The notes under the pieces are model-generated. The model had not been told where the DNA came from and ran no database searches. It saw only the letters and a program-made list of their open reading frames with translations. From Davidsoniella eucalypti (lineage: Eukaryota; Ascomycota; Sordariomycetes; Microascales; Ceratocystidaceae), in contig RMBW01000580.1 in the NCBI GenBank assembly GCA_004009845.1, forward strand, positions 1,935-18,566: 16,632 nucleotides of DNA, read 5' to 3'. Shown one piece after another: positions 9,301-16,632 of this stretch; within the stretch, counting starts at the first letter, position 1; every line of letters begins with the position of its first letter. The translations under genes were made by a program, and so were the position numbers.

Positions 9301-9773
9301 CTAATACTATGGCTACTCCAGTCGCTTCTGCTGTCGATATCCCATCTAGCGGCCCACTATCCCCTACGTCTCTTGCAAACCTCAAGTCTTCAGCCGCAGC
9401 TATTCCATCTAGTCTAACCGAGCTATTATCCGGCAAACCGCGCGCACCAGTCAAGCGCTTAATGGCCTTTAAAGCGCCCTACACGACAACTGTACCAGGA
9501 AGCGGCAACAATACACTCAACGGCAACGGCAGCATCCACAATGGTAACAGCGGAGCCAATGGCGACGACCCACTAACGGAGGCTCAAAAGATCGATGCTA
9601 TCTGTGCTGAGATCGAAAGGCTCGTCATGATGTATAGGCCTAGAGAAGCGGGCGTTGAATCTCAGTCGTTGGTTGAGCGAGCTGGTGTGATTTCGCTAGA
9701 AGATGCAAAGAAGAGCACGGGGTTGTTTGATACACTAGGATACGCTATCAAGAAGATGGTCTGGGCGTCTTAA
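6367..9773 (+). CDS. Sac1/hSac2-family phosphoinositide phosphatase (INPP5F-like), two introns
   Basis: Join 6367-6580, 6755-8654, 8726-9773: 1053 residues by my splicing. The family removes phosphate from membrane phosphoinositides; hSac2/INPP5F-type members act mainly on PI4P in endosomal and Golgi traffic. The Sac domain starts near the N-terminus and is split by a low-complexity acidic insert (about residues 125-265; acidic run at 163-174). It resumes with SYDYDITRSL, RRGID..GNVANCVETEQ and RGSIPVFF. The CX5R catalytic motif is RTNCMDCLDRTN, with Cys614 (codon 8380-8382) and Arg620 both present. Exon 3 continues directly with NDYFSQAAIDFVLGN, confirming the splice. An hSac2 domain follows (about 758-868: LTDSALYLCRYDW, RNVGFVVTYQPGK), then a Thr/Ser/Asn-rich tail. 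MPSLARKL fits fungal homologue starts. No transmembrane segment is evident. It looks intact, and standard-code splicing marks it as nuclear. Confidence 0.95.
6581..6754 (+). other. Phosphatase gene intron 1
   Basis: The donor GTAAGT at 6581, branch site CTAAC at 6717-6721 and acceptor ATAG at 6751-6754 give a 174-nt intron. Splicing yields ...FGIIG|LVTISKFSYLV, matching the start of Sac domains and restoring phase (one base of a Gly codon lies in exon 1). Confidence 0.9.
8655..8725 (+). other. Phosphatase gene intron 2
   Basis: A GTAAGT donor at 8655, CTAAC branch at 8709-8713 and TATAG acceptor at 8721-8725 give a 71-nt intron. Without splicing the frame stops at 8656. Splicing joins RFYNG to MVNDYFSQAAIDFVLGN, a canonical Sac-family stretch. 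Confidence 0.93.
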
Positions 9774-9920
9774 AAAAAAAAAGCCCTATTATGAGTTCTT
9801 ATCTATCATATTATCTGTATTATTTCATGCCGTATATAATAACCATGTTAACCGTTTTTTATCTATACCGTATTTTCCCGTGTTTCCTAGATAGCCCAAT
9901 GCCTAACTTTTACTTACTGA
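9774..9920. other. Intergenic region between convergent genes
   Basis: 147 bp of AT-rich sequence between the phosphatase stop and the stop of the opposite-strand gene. An 11-A tract starts inside the TAA stop codon (9772-9782). The region presumably holds both genes' 3' untranslated and polyadenylation signals; I see no other gene. Confidence 0.6.
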
Positions 9921-10053
9921 CTACTCTTCATCGTCGCTATAAGCCAGAACTACAGCCGGCTTATTAGGGTTTATTAGGGTGTACAAATGCTTCTGATACC
10001 GCATATTCTCCAGTGGGATAGGATACTCCAACCCCTCAGGCATTCTAAACCAC
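9921..10053 (-). CDS. C-terminal end of an unidentified nuclear gene, truncated at the junction
   Basis: On the - strand an open frame enters from the N at 10054 and runs 43 codons to TAG (9921-9923). It reads WFRMPEGLEYPIPLENMRYQ, then KHLYTLINPNKPAVVLAYSD, ending DEE. Composition and the acidic Ser-Asp-Asp-Glu-Glu tail look like a genuine protein C-terminus, and the convergent spacing to the phosphatase is ordinary for fungi. I do not recognise the family. Everything upstream is replaced by plasmid sequence beyond the N. Either the gene is split by an insertion or the contig was misjoined here. Confidence 0.6.
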
Positions 10054-10054
10054 N
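10054..10054. other. Single N at second nuclear-to-plasmid junction
   Basis: The sequence after this N is the same as after the N at 4396 (AAAATAGTCTAAATTATG...), while the nuclear side differs. Two unrelated nuclear sites ending at the same internal plasmid base, both marked N, suggest a shared cause such as assembly or a preferred breakpoint. Confidence 0.9.
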
Positions 10055-10185
10055 AAAATAGTCTAAATTATGTACTTTATAAAGTGTTACTAGGTGGTAC
10101 TAAAAGTGTAAAATTCGACAAATTTCCCTCCTAGAACGATGCTAATCGTGAAAACCTAAATAAATTTAGGTACGATTAGACTTTA
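10055..10185. other. Plasmid region downstream of the polymerase gene
   Basis: Identical, as far as I compared, to 4397-4527. It holds the palindrome ACTTTATAAAGT near the left edge, the two-tier hairpin at 10142-10179 and a 10-bp tandem repeat ACTTTATTAG (10180-10199) that overlaps the stop codon. No gene. Confidence 0.75.
10142..10179. terminator. Hairpin just after the polymerase stop (copy C)
   Basis: An 8-bp outer stem (10142-10149 with 10172-10179) abuts an 18-bp inner palindrome (10154-10171), leaving a 4-nt bulge. It begins 7 bp past the stop codon, so a transcript 3'-end or processing role is reasonable but inferred. Confidence 0.5.
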
Positions 10186-13100
10186 TTAGACTTTATTAGA
10201 TTTCTTAAATCTATTTACTTTGAAGAATAAATTTTCTTTAAAGTTTGGATGAGTTTGTTTTACGTACTCTATGAACGCTTCTGTTTCTATATTTCTATTA
10301 ACAGTTCTTGGTATATTGTTTCTAAACTTTAGATTTGAGATCGCTGAAGGTTTCAGCTTGTATTTCTCTTTATTAACACTTAAATCGTTAACAGTTAAAT
10401 CGTTAGGATTATTATCGTAGTAGTCATTTATATATTGAATGATTTGTGTGTATGTCATAGTTTTATATTCTATACCATATTCTTCACATAACTCTGGTTT
10501 AATAATAATTCTAACAAAATTTCTGATAGCTGTCTCCAGTAAATTTTTATAAGCATTTCCACTTTTTGTTAAGAATTTACCGAAAACTGGTGATTTTATA
10601 GCGTTAGTCAGCTTTCTAATTTCTCTCAACTTCTTTATAGTTGGTCAAGGAACCGTTTCTAAATATTCTTTCATAGATTCTCTTAAAATCATTCTTTTGT
10701 TATCGTAACCAAGATTATAGATTTGATCCTTAAATAACATTTGCATTTGTCTTCCATCTTTAAAAATGTCCTTAGCACTTCTAAGTCTTGATTGTATGAA
10801 TAGAAAAGACTTAGAACTTTTCTTAAATATATAATTAGAGAATAGTTCAAATAATTCTGGATTGTTTAAACCCTGTTTCTGGAAACCAGTTATAGCTGAT
10901 ATCGAAGCTTGAGTTTGACTTAATTGTCCTCTTGTTTTTCAATTTAAAACTTTACCTTCATCCTCTAACTTAATTTCTAGAGCTCTGTTATCAAATGATC
11001 CTTCTTTTTCTGTAAGTTCTTTTCTTAAGTTCTTATATATTCTTAAACAAATAGTTTTATCTTCAGTTGAGTTTTCGATAACTTTGTTTTCTAAATCCTC
11101 AACGTTAGTGATAAAACCGTCGGTAGTTACTGAAATAACTTTACTTTCTTCGAATAGTGATATGTTATTTAGTAACTCACCTATAACAGCTCTAGTGAAA
11201 CCCGTGATTTGTGAAGCCAAAATTGGATTAGCTAAATCACTTCCCTTTATTTTTGTGTAAGTTTTAGTTTTTGTATCAAAAGCGCTCTTATTTGAAAGAC
11301 CCATAGAAACTTGACCATAAATAGAATTTCCTATTTCTTTATACATATAATTATAAAAAGTTTTCTTTGGATGTTCTCTACGCTTCTCTTGTAGTTCCTT
11401 AATAATTTTTCTAAAGGGATTTTCATAATAATTTATGTCATCGTCACGTAAAATTCCACCTGACTCTATATTCTCTTTAATAATGTAGGGGACGATAGAC
11501 CCTGATAGTAAAGTCAATTCACAACCCATATTTTTAGCAACTAAAAATTCGGGCCCTGTGATTTGAGCACTTCCTTCCAGAACATAGGCTTCTACATTCT
11601 CATCAACAACAGTTGGTATCATTGGAAATTTAGTATCTTTTGGAAATTTAAAATCTACTTCTAAAGATAGATAATTATTAACGAATTCACAAGGTTTCAT
11701 ATGATTTAACTCTTTTTCAGTAATTTTTCTAACCTTGTGATAGTCAGGTTTACCTAGACAACTCATAACGGTTGTGTAGGCACTAGTTAAATCGTAATCA
11801 TATAATTTTTGACCTTCTAATTTACCGTAAATGAAAGACTCATTACGACCACCCCTATAACTTTTCGAGAATTTTAAAAGATGTTCAAATATAGGAAAAG
11901 TTCTCAAAAGTTTAGGGGACATTTTACTTCCTAAGTCTCCTAAAGGAACGTCTTTTCTAATTTGATAACCTTTATAACCGTCAGCGTCTCAGGAGTTAAA
12001 TACATACTTTTTACCTATCCCAGAAAGGGTTAGAGGAACACCACTACCTCCATTAGCAACGTAAAATTCTTCTAGAGAGGTAGCGTGTTTTAAAGTAATT
12101 TCGGCATCTTTAATAGCGTATTGAATAAATAGTTCGGGATTTTCTTTCTTTAAAAGTTTCATTTGTCCCTGTCTATAAGCTCCTACTTCTAGTTTTCTAA
12201 ACTCACCACCGTAAATATTTCCTAAATCTTTTAAACTTTTTACACCTGCAGGAGCTAATAGAGTAGTGTCTCTAATATATAATTTAAAAGGTCATTTAGT
12301 TTTAGAACTTAAATGATCTTCCTCGTAAAAGTAGTTCAAAGCATTTCCACGAGTCACGAAAACCCTTTTAACGATATCGAATTTATTTTTTATAGAATTA
12401 AAATCATTCAACATCGATAAATCTGCCGCTGACTCGTGTAAATTTAAATAAACAAATTGGTTTAGGGAAATATTAACCTTGTTATCACCGAAACCGATAC
12501 TAGTTCTACTTTTACTTTTACTTAATGTTTTCTTAATTATTGAAATATCGCTATCCTCTTCAATTCCTCTAGCCTCATTAATTACTTTGAAGAAATTTTT
12601 AAGCGTTATTTCATAACCTTCTTTATGTAATTCTTTAATGTCTTTAATAAGTTCTCTAGAATCGTAAGAATCTACAAATTCGAACTTGTTTTCTACAGAA
12701 GATTTTTCTGAACTTATTAAATAATGATCTTTATTTTCTTCGACCTTTAAATTTTCAATTGACTTGGCGATTTCTATTATTCTATTCATAAAAGAATCAT
12801 GACTATTACAGAATACAGTTCTGTAATCGTTCACCAAATGTTCTAGAGAAGAAAGTAAAGTAGAATTACTAATCTTTTCCAAATTTAAAGAGGAACCGGA
12901 AAATCATTTATTGTATTCTCCGTTCGAAAGTTCTAACGGAACTATTTTTGGTACTTTCATATAAAAATTATAGTTAGAAGACAATTGAATTGATAGTAAT
13001 TGGTTAAGATTTTTCTCGAAGTTTATCGATTCGTATTCAGTATCAAAAACCAACAAACTTATTAAGAAAAGAAATAATACCTTTCTTCTGTAATGGATCT

Positions 13101-14122
13101 TTCAATTCATTCTGAATTAAACGATTTAATTCTGGTATTAATTTTCGATCATATCGCTTTGTGAGTCACAGTCTCGTCCAAGATCCAAATTAAATTTACT
13201 TAAAATTGTATAGAAAGTTAAATAAATCATTTGTAAAAAGACTATATATTCTGGACAGTTTGACTTCAAGACCCAAACTAACGGCTAACTTCTCGACAAA
13301 AATAATTCTAGGTCTAGTCATAAAAGCACCTGTAACTGAATTATTTAAATGTTCCATAAAAAGTTTTATATTATTAAACATAATTAATTCTTCCTCAGGA
13401 CTAAGTTTAAGTTCTTTTAAAGTAAGTTTTTCAATACCACCTCCTCCTTCACTAATTACTTGATCTCAAATATTAGTACTCATATACTTTAAAAGAGCGT
13501 CTAAATCAATGTCACAATGTTCAAAAAGAGTTTTAACGTCTTCGTTATCGGTGACTTTAACAGAGTCAACGTTATCGGAGACTTCTGCTTTAGGAGGTTC
13601 AACTTTAAGAGGTTCAACGTCACACTCTTCAAAGTCTATTGTATTAATAGAAGTTAAATCTATAGAAGATAAATCTATATCGATATCGGGAACGTCACAC
13701 TCATCGAAAGTGGTTAAATTAATAGGAGCATCATCATCAAAATCTGGAGCATTATCTAAATTAGGTTCTTCGTCACACTCCTCGAAATCAGTATCGTTAA
13801 TAGTAACGTAATCAAAATCGGAAACTAAATTGGGTACTAAATCAGGTACACCGTCACACTCTTCTAATTCGGGTTCATTAATAGGAACGTCTTCGGGAAC
13901 ATTGTTGATGTTATTGATGATGTTGTAGTTATTAAATAATTTACTAAATAATTTATTAAATAAATTAAATAATTTATTAAAGAAATTAAATATTTTATTA
14001 AATATTTTATTAAATAACTCACACATTCAATCAATTAAAGTTTCTAAAATTGCTAAAATTAGTAAAATTAAAAATACTAAAATTAGTAAACTAAATCAAA
14101 TTAAAATTATTATCTCTTTCAT
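10186..14122 (-). CDS. dpo: Protein-primed family B DNA polymerase of a linear mitochondrial plasmid, near-complete, frameshifted as assembled
   Basis: About 1310 codons under code 4; Trp TGA codons recur (e.g. YVFNSWDADG, KVLNWKTRGQ). ATG at 14122 opens a hydrophobic stretch (residues ~4-29), FNK(I/L) repeats (~37-63) and an acidic region with five ECD-like motifs (~85-205), taken as the terminal-protein region. Then come Exo I (DTEYES, 13044), Exo II (ADLSML, 12423), Exo III (YAIKD, 12108), the YRGG linker typical of protein-primed enzymes (11859), motif A (YDLTSAY core, 11793), motif B (KEIGNSIYG, 11340), motif C (VTTDGFIT, 11125) and KTRGQ near 10930. Stop TAA at 10186-10188. 10186 to ~13042 is one open frame and ~13270 to 14122 another. 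Between them several one-base indels against the 15376-16488 copy (net +1) break the gene; these could be real decay or sequencing error. Confidence 0.88.
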
Positions 14123-14728
14123 GTCTTTTACATTATATAATTTATTTGTAACCTATAAACAAGTATTTGTTAGGGTAACTCATAATCAGTTCTCACTTCA
14201 CTAAACTAATCATATCCTAAACAAATTTTGAAATGTTATTAGGCCAACTTGTCTAGATCTATTAATCTACTCAAATTCGTCCTTAGGATTTGTGTAGTTT
14301 TAACGGTGTTTAAACCCATAAAATCTTGAAGGCAATTTCTAACTTGAAGGCAATTTCTAGTTAAACTGATACCTAACGACACAAAGAAGACTTGAACTCT
14401 AGACCTAAACCAAGACTACTTTTTTGAGTTTTTAAACTAAAATACTATTAAAACGCAACTTTTAATTTGAATAATAAATTAATTTTTAATCGATTTGTTC
14501 AAGTTGATTAATCAACTATGAATAGATCAGATAGGTTATCTAGTATGACTTAAAAAATCTAGTTATTAATTCAATTCTGCATATGTATAAAAGTATAAAA
14601 CAAAATCTACTAAAACACTGGATCAATGTAAACCATACTGCAAGAAGGTTAAATAAAATCAAATCATGTTGAAGCAATTTATAATTTCAAAAGTCTAGTC
14701 TAAATCCGCATGTTTTTAGGGCTCTCTC
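14123..14728 (-). promoter_or_regulatory. Plasmid subterminal leader upstream of the polymerase gene (left arm)
   Basis: About 600 bp of AT-rich non-coding DNA between the terminal stem and the polymerase ATG. It must carry the gene's promoter and probably the plasmid's replication-start signals. Visible elements are an 18-bp tandem repeat (14324-14359), a perfect 16-bp palindrome AGTTGATTAATCAACT (14502-14517) and the terminal stem. I see no open frame. Confidence 0.6.
14324..14359. repeat. 18-bp tandem direct repeat (left arm)
   Basis: Two adjacent units of TAGAAATTGCCTTCAAG(T/A), here on the reverse strand. They are mirrored at 15139-15174, about 200 bp upstream of the polymerase start. 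Confidence 0.85.
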
Positions 14729-14806
14729 TTGTTAATAATAAATAAATATTTAATGAAAGAAAAGATATCGAGAGAGCCCTAAAAACATGCGGATTTAGAC
14801 TAGACT
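14692..14806. repeat. Plasmid terminal stem-loop, turn point of palindrome 2
   Basis: The 37-bp stem 14692-14728 / 14770-14806 matches 1832-1868 except AGTCT for AGTCC. The 41-nt loop is the reverse complement of the palindrome-1 loop apart from small length differences in A/T runs. Outside the stem the two palindromes share nothing obvious. Confidence 0.85.
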
Positions 14807-15375
14807 TTTGAAATTATAAATTGCTTCAACATGATTTGATTTTATTTAACCTTCTTGCAGTATGGTTTACATTGATCCAGTGTTTTAGTAGATTTTGTTT
14901 TATACTTTTATACATATGCAGAATTGAATTAATAACTAGATTTTTTAAGTCATACTAGATAACCTATCTGATCTATTCATAGTTGATTAATCAACTTGAA
15001 CAAATCGATTAAAAATTAATTTATTATTCAAATTAAAAGTTGCGTTTTAATAGTATTTTAGTTTAAAAACTCAAAAAAGTAGTCTTGGTTTAGGTCTAGA
15101 GTTCAAGTCTTCTTTGTGTCGTTAGGTATCAGTTTAACTAGAAATTGCCTTCAAGTTAGAAATTGCCTTCAAGATTTTATGGGTTTAAACACCGTTAAAA
15201 CTACACAAATCCTAAGGACGAATTTGAGTAGATTAATAGATCTAGACAAGTTGGCCTAATAACATTTCAAAATTTGTTTAGGATATGATTAGTTTAGTGA
15301 AGTGAGAACTGATTATGAGTTACCCTAACAAATACTTGTTTATAGGTTACAAATAAATTATATAATGTAAAAGAC
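14807..15375 (+). promoter_or_regulatory. Plasmid subterminal leader upstream of the polymerase gene (right arm)
   Basis: Mirror of 14123-14691. It contains the 16-bp palindrome at 14981-14996 and the 18-bp tandem repeat at 15139-15174. A short AT-rich TTATATAATGTAAAAG stretch precedes the ATG at 15376 and is a possible mitochondrial-type start region. No gene. Confidence 0.6.
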
Positions 15376-16488
15376 ATGAAAGAGATAATAATTTTAATTT
15401 GATTTAGTTTACTAATTTTAGTATTTTTAATTTTACTAATTTTAGCAATTTTAGAAACTTTAATTGATTGAATGTGTGAGTTATTTAATAAAATATTTAA
15501 TAAAATATTTAATTTCTTTAATAAATTATTTAATTTATTTAATAAATTATTTAGTAAATTATTTAATAACTACAACATCATCAATAACATCAACAATGTT
15601 CCCGAAGACGTTCCTATTAATGAACCCGAATTAGAAGAGTGTGACGGTGTACCTGATTTAGTACCCAATTTAGTTTCCGATTTTGATTACGTTACTATTA
15701 ACGATACTGATTTCGAGGAGTGTGACGAAGAACCTAATTTAGATAATGCTCCAGATTTTGATGATGATGCTCCTATTAATTTAACCACTTTCGATGAGTG
15801 TGACGTTCCCGATATCGATATAGATTTATCTTCTATAGATTTAACTTCTATTAATACAATAGACTTTGAAGAGTGTGACGTTGAACCTCTTAAAGTTGAA
15901 CCTCCTAAAGCAGAAGTCTCCGATAACGTTGACTCTGTTAAAGTCACCGATAACGAAGACGTTAAAACTCTTTTTGAACATTGTGACATTGATTTAGACG
16001 CTCTTTTAAAGTATATGAGTACTAATATTTGAGATCAAGTAATAGTGAAGGAGGAGGTGGTATTGAAAAACTTACTTTAAAAGAACTTAAACTTAGTCCT
16101 GAGGAAGAATTAATTATGTTTAATAATATAAAACTTTTATGGAACATTTAAATAATTCAGTTACAGGTGCTTTTATGACTAGACCTAGAATTATTTTTGT
16201 CGAGAAGTTAGCCGTTAGTTTGGGTCTTGAAGTCAAAACTGTCCCAGAATATATAGTCTTTTTACAAATGATTTATTTAACTTCTATACAATTTTAAGTA
16301 AATTTAATTTGGATCTTGGACGAGACTGTGACTCACAAAGCGATATGATCGAAATTAATACCAGAATTAAATCGTTAATTCAGAATGAATTGAAAGATCC
16401 ATTACAGAAGAAAGGTATTAATTTCTTTTATAATAAGTTTGTTGGTTTTGATACTGAATACGAATCGATAAACTTCGAGAAAAATCTT
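15376..16488 (+). pseudogene. dpo: 5' part of the plasmid DNA polymerase gene, truncated (right arm of palindrome 2)
   Basis: Under code 4 the frame from ATG 15376 reads the hydrophobic N-terminus, then FNK repeats from 15472, then the acidic ECD-repeat region, with TGA as Trp at 15403-15405, 15469-15471 and 16030-16032. The frame breaks soon after 16032 because AAGTAATAGTG lacks a T present in the other arm. Further one-base differences follow near 16137 and 16285. From about 16309 to 16485 it is open again, reading DLGRDCDSQSDMIEINTRIK and reaching Exo I (FDTEYES). It ends at 16488, before the rest of the exonuclease and all polymerase motifs. It resolves the frame where the left arm is garbled (~13050-13270), and the left arm resolves its own breaks. 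Confidence 0.85.
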
Positions 16489-16632
16489 GGCCTCTTGGTA
16501 AGAAAAAGCTTTACCCTCTCTCATAAAAGTACTAGCCAAAGACTAATCAATAAATGGCCTTTGACCGTCCCTACCAGAGAATAGTGCTAAGACAGCAAGT
16601 GGTCCTGATATGCTAGGCCGTGCTCAGATGAC
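16489..16632. other. Unidentified sequence of nuclear-like composition beyond palindrome 2
   Basis: Base composition changes abruptly to balanced after 16488, and homology to the plasmid polymerase ends in the middle of the Exo I region. No gene or motif is recognised in these 144 bp. It is probably another nuclear segment joined to a plasmid end. Confidence 0.5.

Larger units (their letters stand above)
13006..16488. repeat. Large near-perfect palindrome 2
   Basis: 13006-14728 is the reverse complement of 14770-16488, with inner paired positions summing to 29498 around a 41-nt loop (14729-14769). It duplicates head-to-head the plasmid end plus the first ~370 codons of the polymerase gene. 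The arms agree through the acidic domain but differ by many one-base indels beyond about 13440 / 16050 outward. The right arm stops at AAAATCTT (16488), where unrelated sequence begins. Confidence 0.95.

Noticed and set aside
6930..9454. Several reverse-strand open frames under the phosphatase gene (6930-7139, 7155-7400, 8355-8543, 9020-9454)
   Set aside because: They are shadows of a well-supported coding frame, with low-complexity Ser/Val translations.
9772..9782. A11 tract at the phosphatase stop as a sign of a retrogene
   Set aside because: The gene keeps both introns, so it was not copied from a spliced transcript.
9961..9980. TTAGGG twice, as in fungal telomere repeats
   Set aside because: Only two units, inside the coding frame LINPNKP of the convergent gene; not a telomere.
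13206..13463. 85-codon + strand open frame
   Set aside because: It is antisense to the polymerase gene and overlaps the region with arm-to-arm indels; no motif.
13509..13811. Ser-rich 100-codon open frame antisense to the acidic domain, mirrored at 15687-15989
   Set aside because: It is the reverse-strand shadow of the polymerase N-terminal region: Asp/Glu codons read backwards give Ser/Val.

Overview
The window mixes two very different kinds of DNA, and the most likely source is a filamentous ascomycete fungus. (1) Nuclear-type DNA of balanced composition carries a complete two-intron gene for a Sac1/hSac2-family phosphoinositide phosphatase (6367-9773, + strand). It also carries the last 43 codons of a convergent gene (9921-10053, - strand) and an unidentified segment with a clear spliceosomal-type intron (3774-4395). 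(2) Very AT-rich DNA comes from a linear mitochondrial plasmid (invertron). It encodes a protein-primed family B DNA polymerase whose frame is open only if TGA is read as Trp (code 4), which marks a mitochondrial origin.

Layout: 1-3773 is an almost perfect palindrome centred on 1869-1911. Each arm holds a deleted DNA polymerase fragment between two inverted copies of a ~120-bp repeat, then ~330 bp of non-plasmid sequence. 3774-4395 is nuclear-like. 4397-6155 is a 1.76-kb plasmid fragment, starting just after an N at 4396 and ending inside the plasmid terminal element. 6156-10053 is nuclear and holds the phosphatase gene and the truncated convergent gene. 10055-14728 is plasmid with a nearly complete polymerase gene (14122 down to 10186), starting just after a second N at 10054. 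13006-16488 is a second large palindrome that turns at 14729-14769 and repeats the 5' part of that gene. 16489-16632 is unidentified sequence of nuclear-like composition.

Both palindromes turn at the same 37-bp stem and 41-43-nt AT-rich loop, although the DNA further out differs. The same stem forms the end of the fragment at 6155. I infer that this is a plasmid terminus, perhaps a hairpin or snap-back end, and that the palindromes are fold-back products of plasmid ends. Either the plasmid has inserted into the nuclear genome or the assembler joined plasmid and nuclear contigs. Single Ns exactly at two junctions, and arm-to-arm indels confined to the outer parts of both palindromes, make assembly error a serious alternative.

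The genes do not form one pathway. The phosphatase is a normal nuclear housekeeping-type gene. The plasmid pieces would have replicated the plasmid in mitochondria, but every copy shown is truncated or frameshifted. No plasmid RNA polymerase gene is present.
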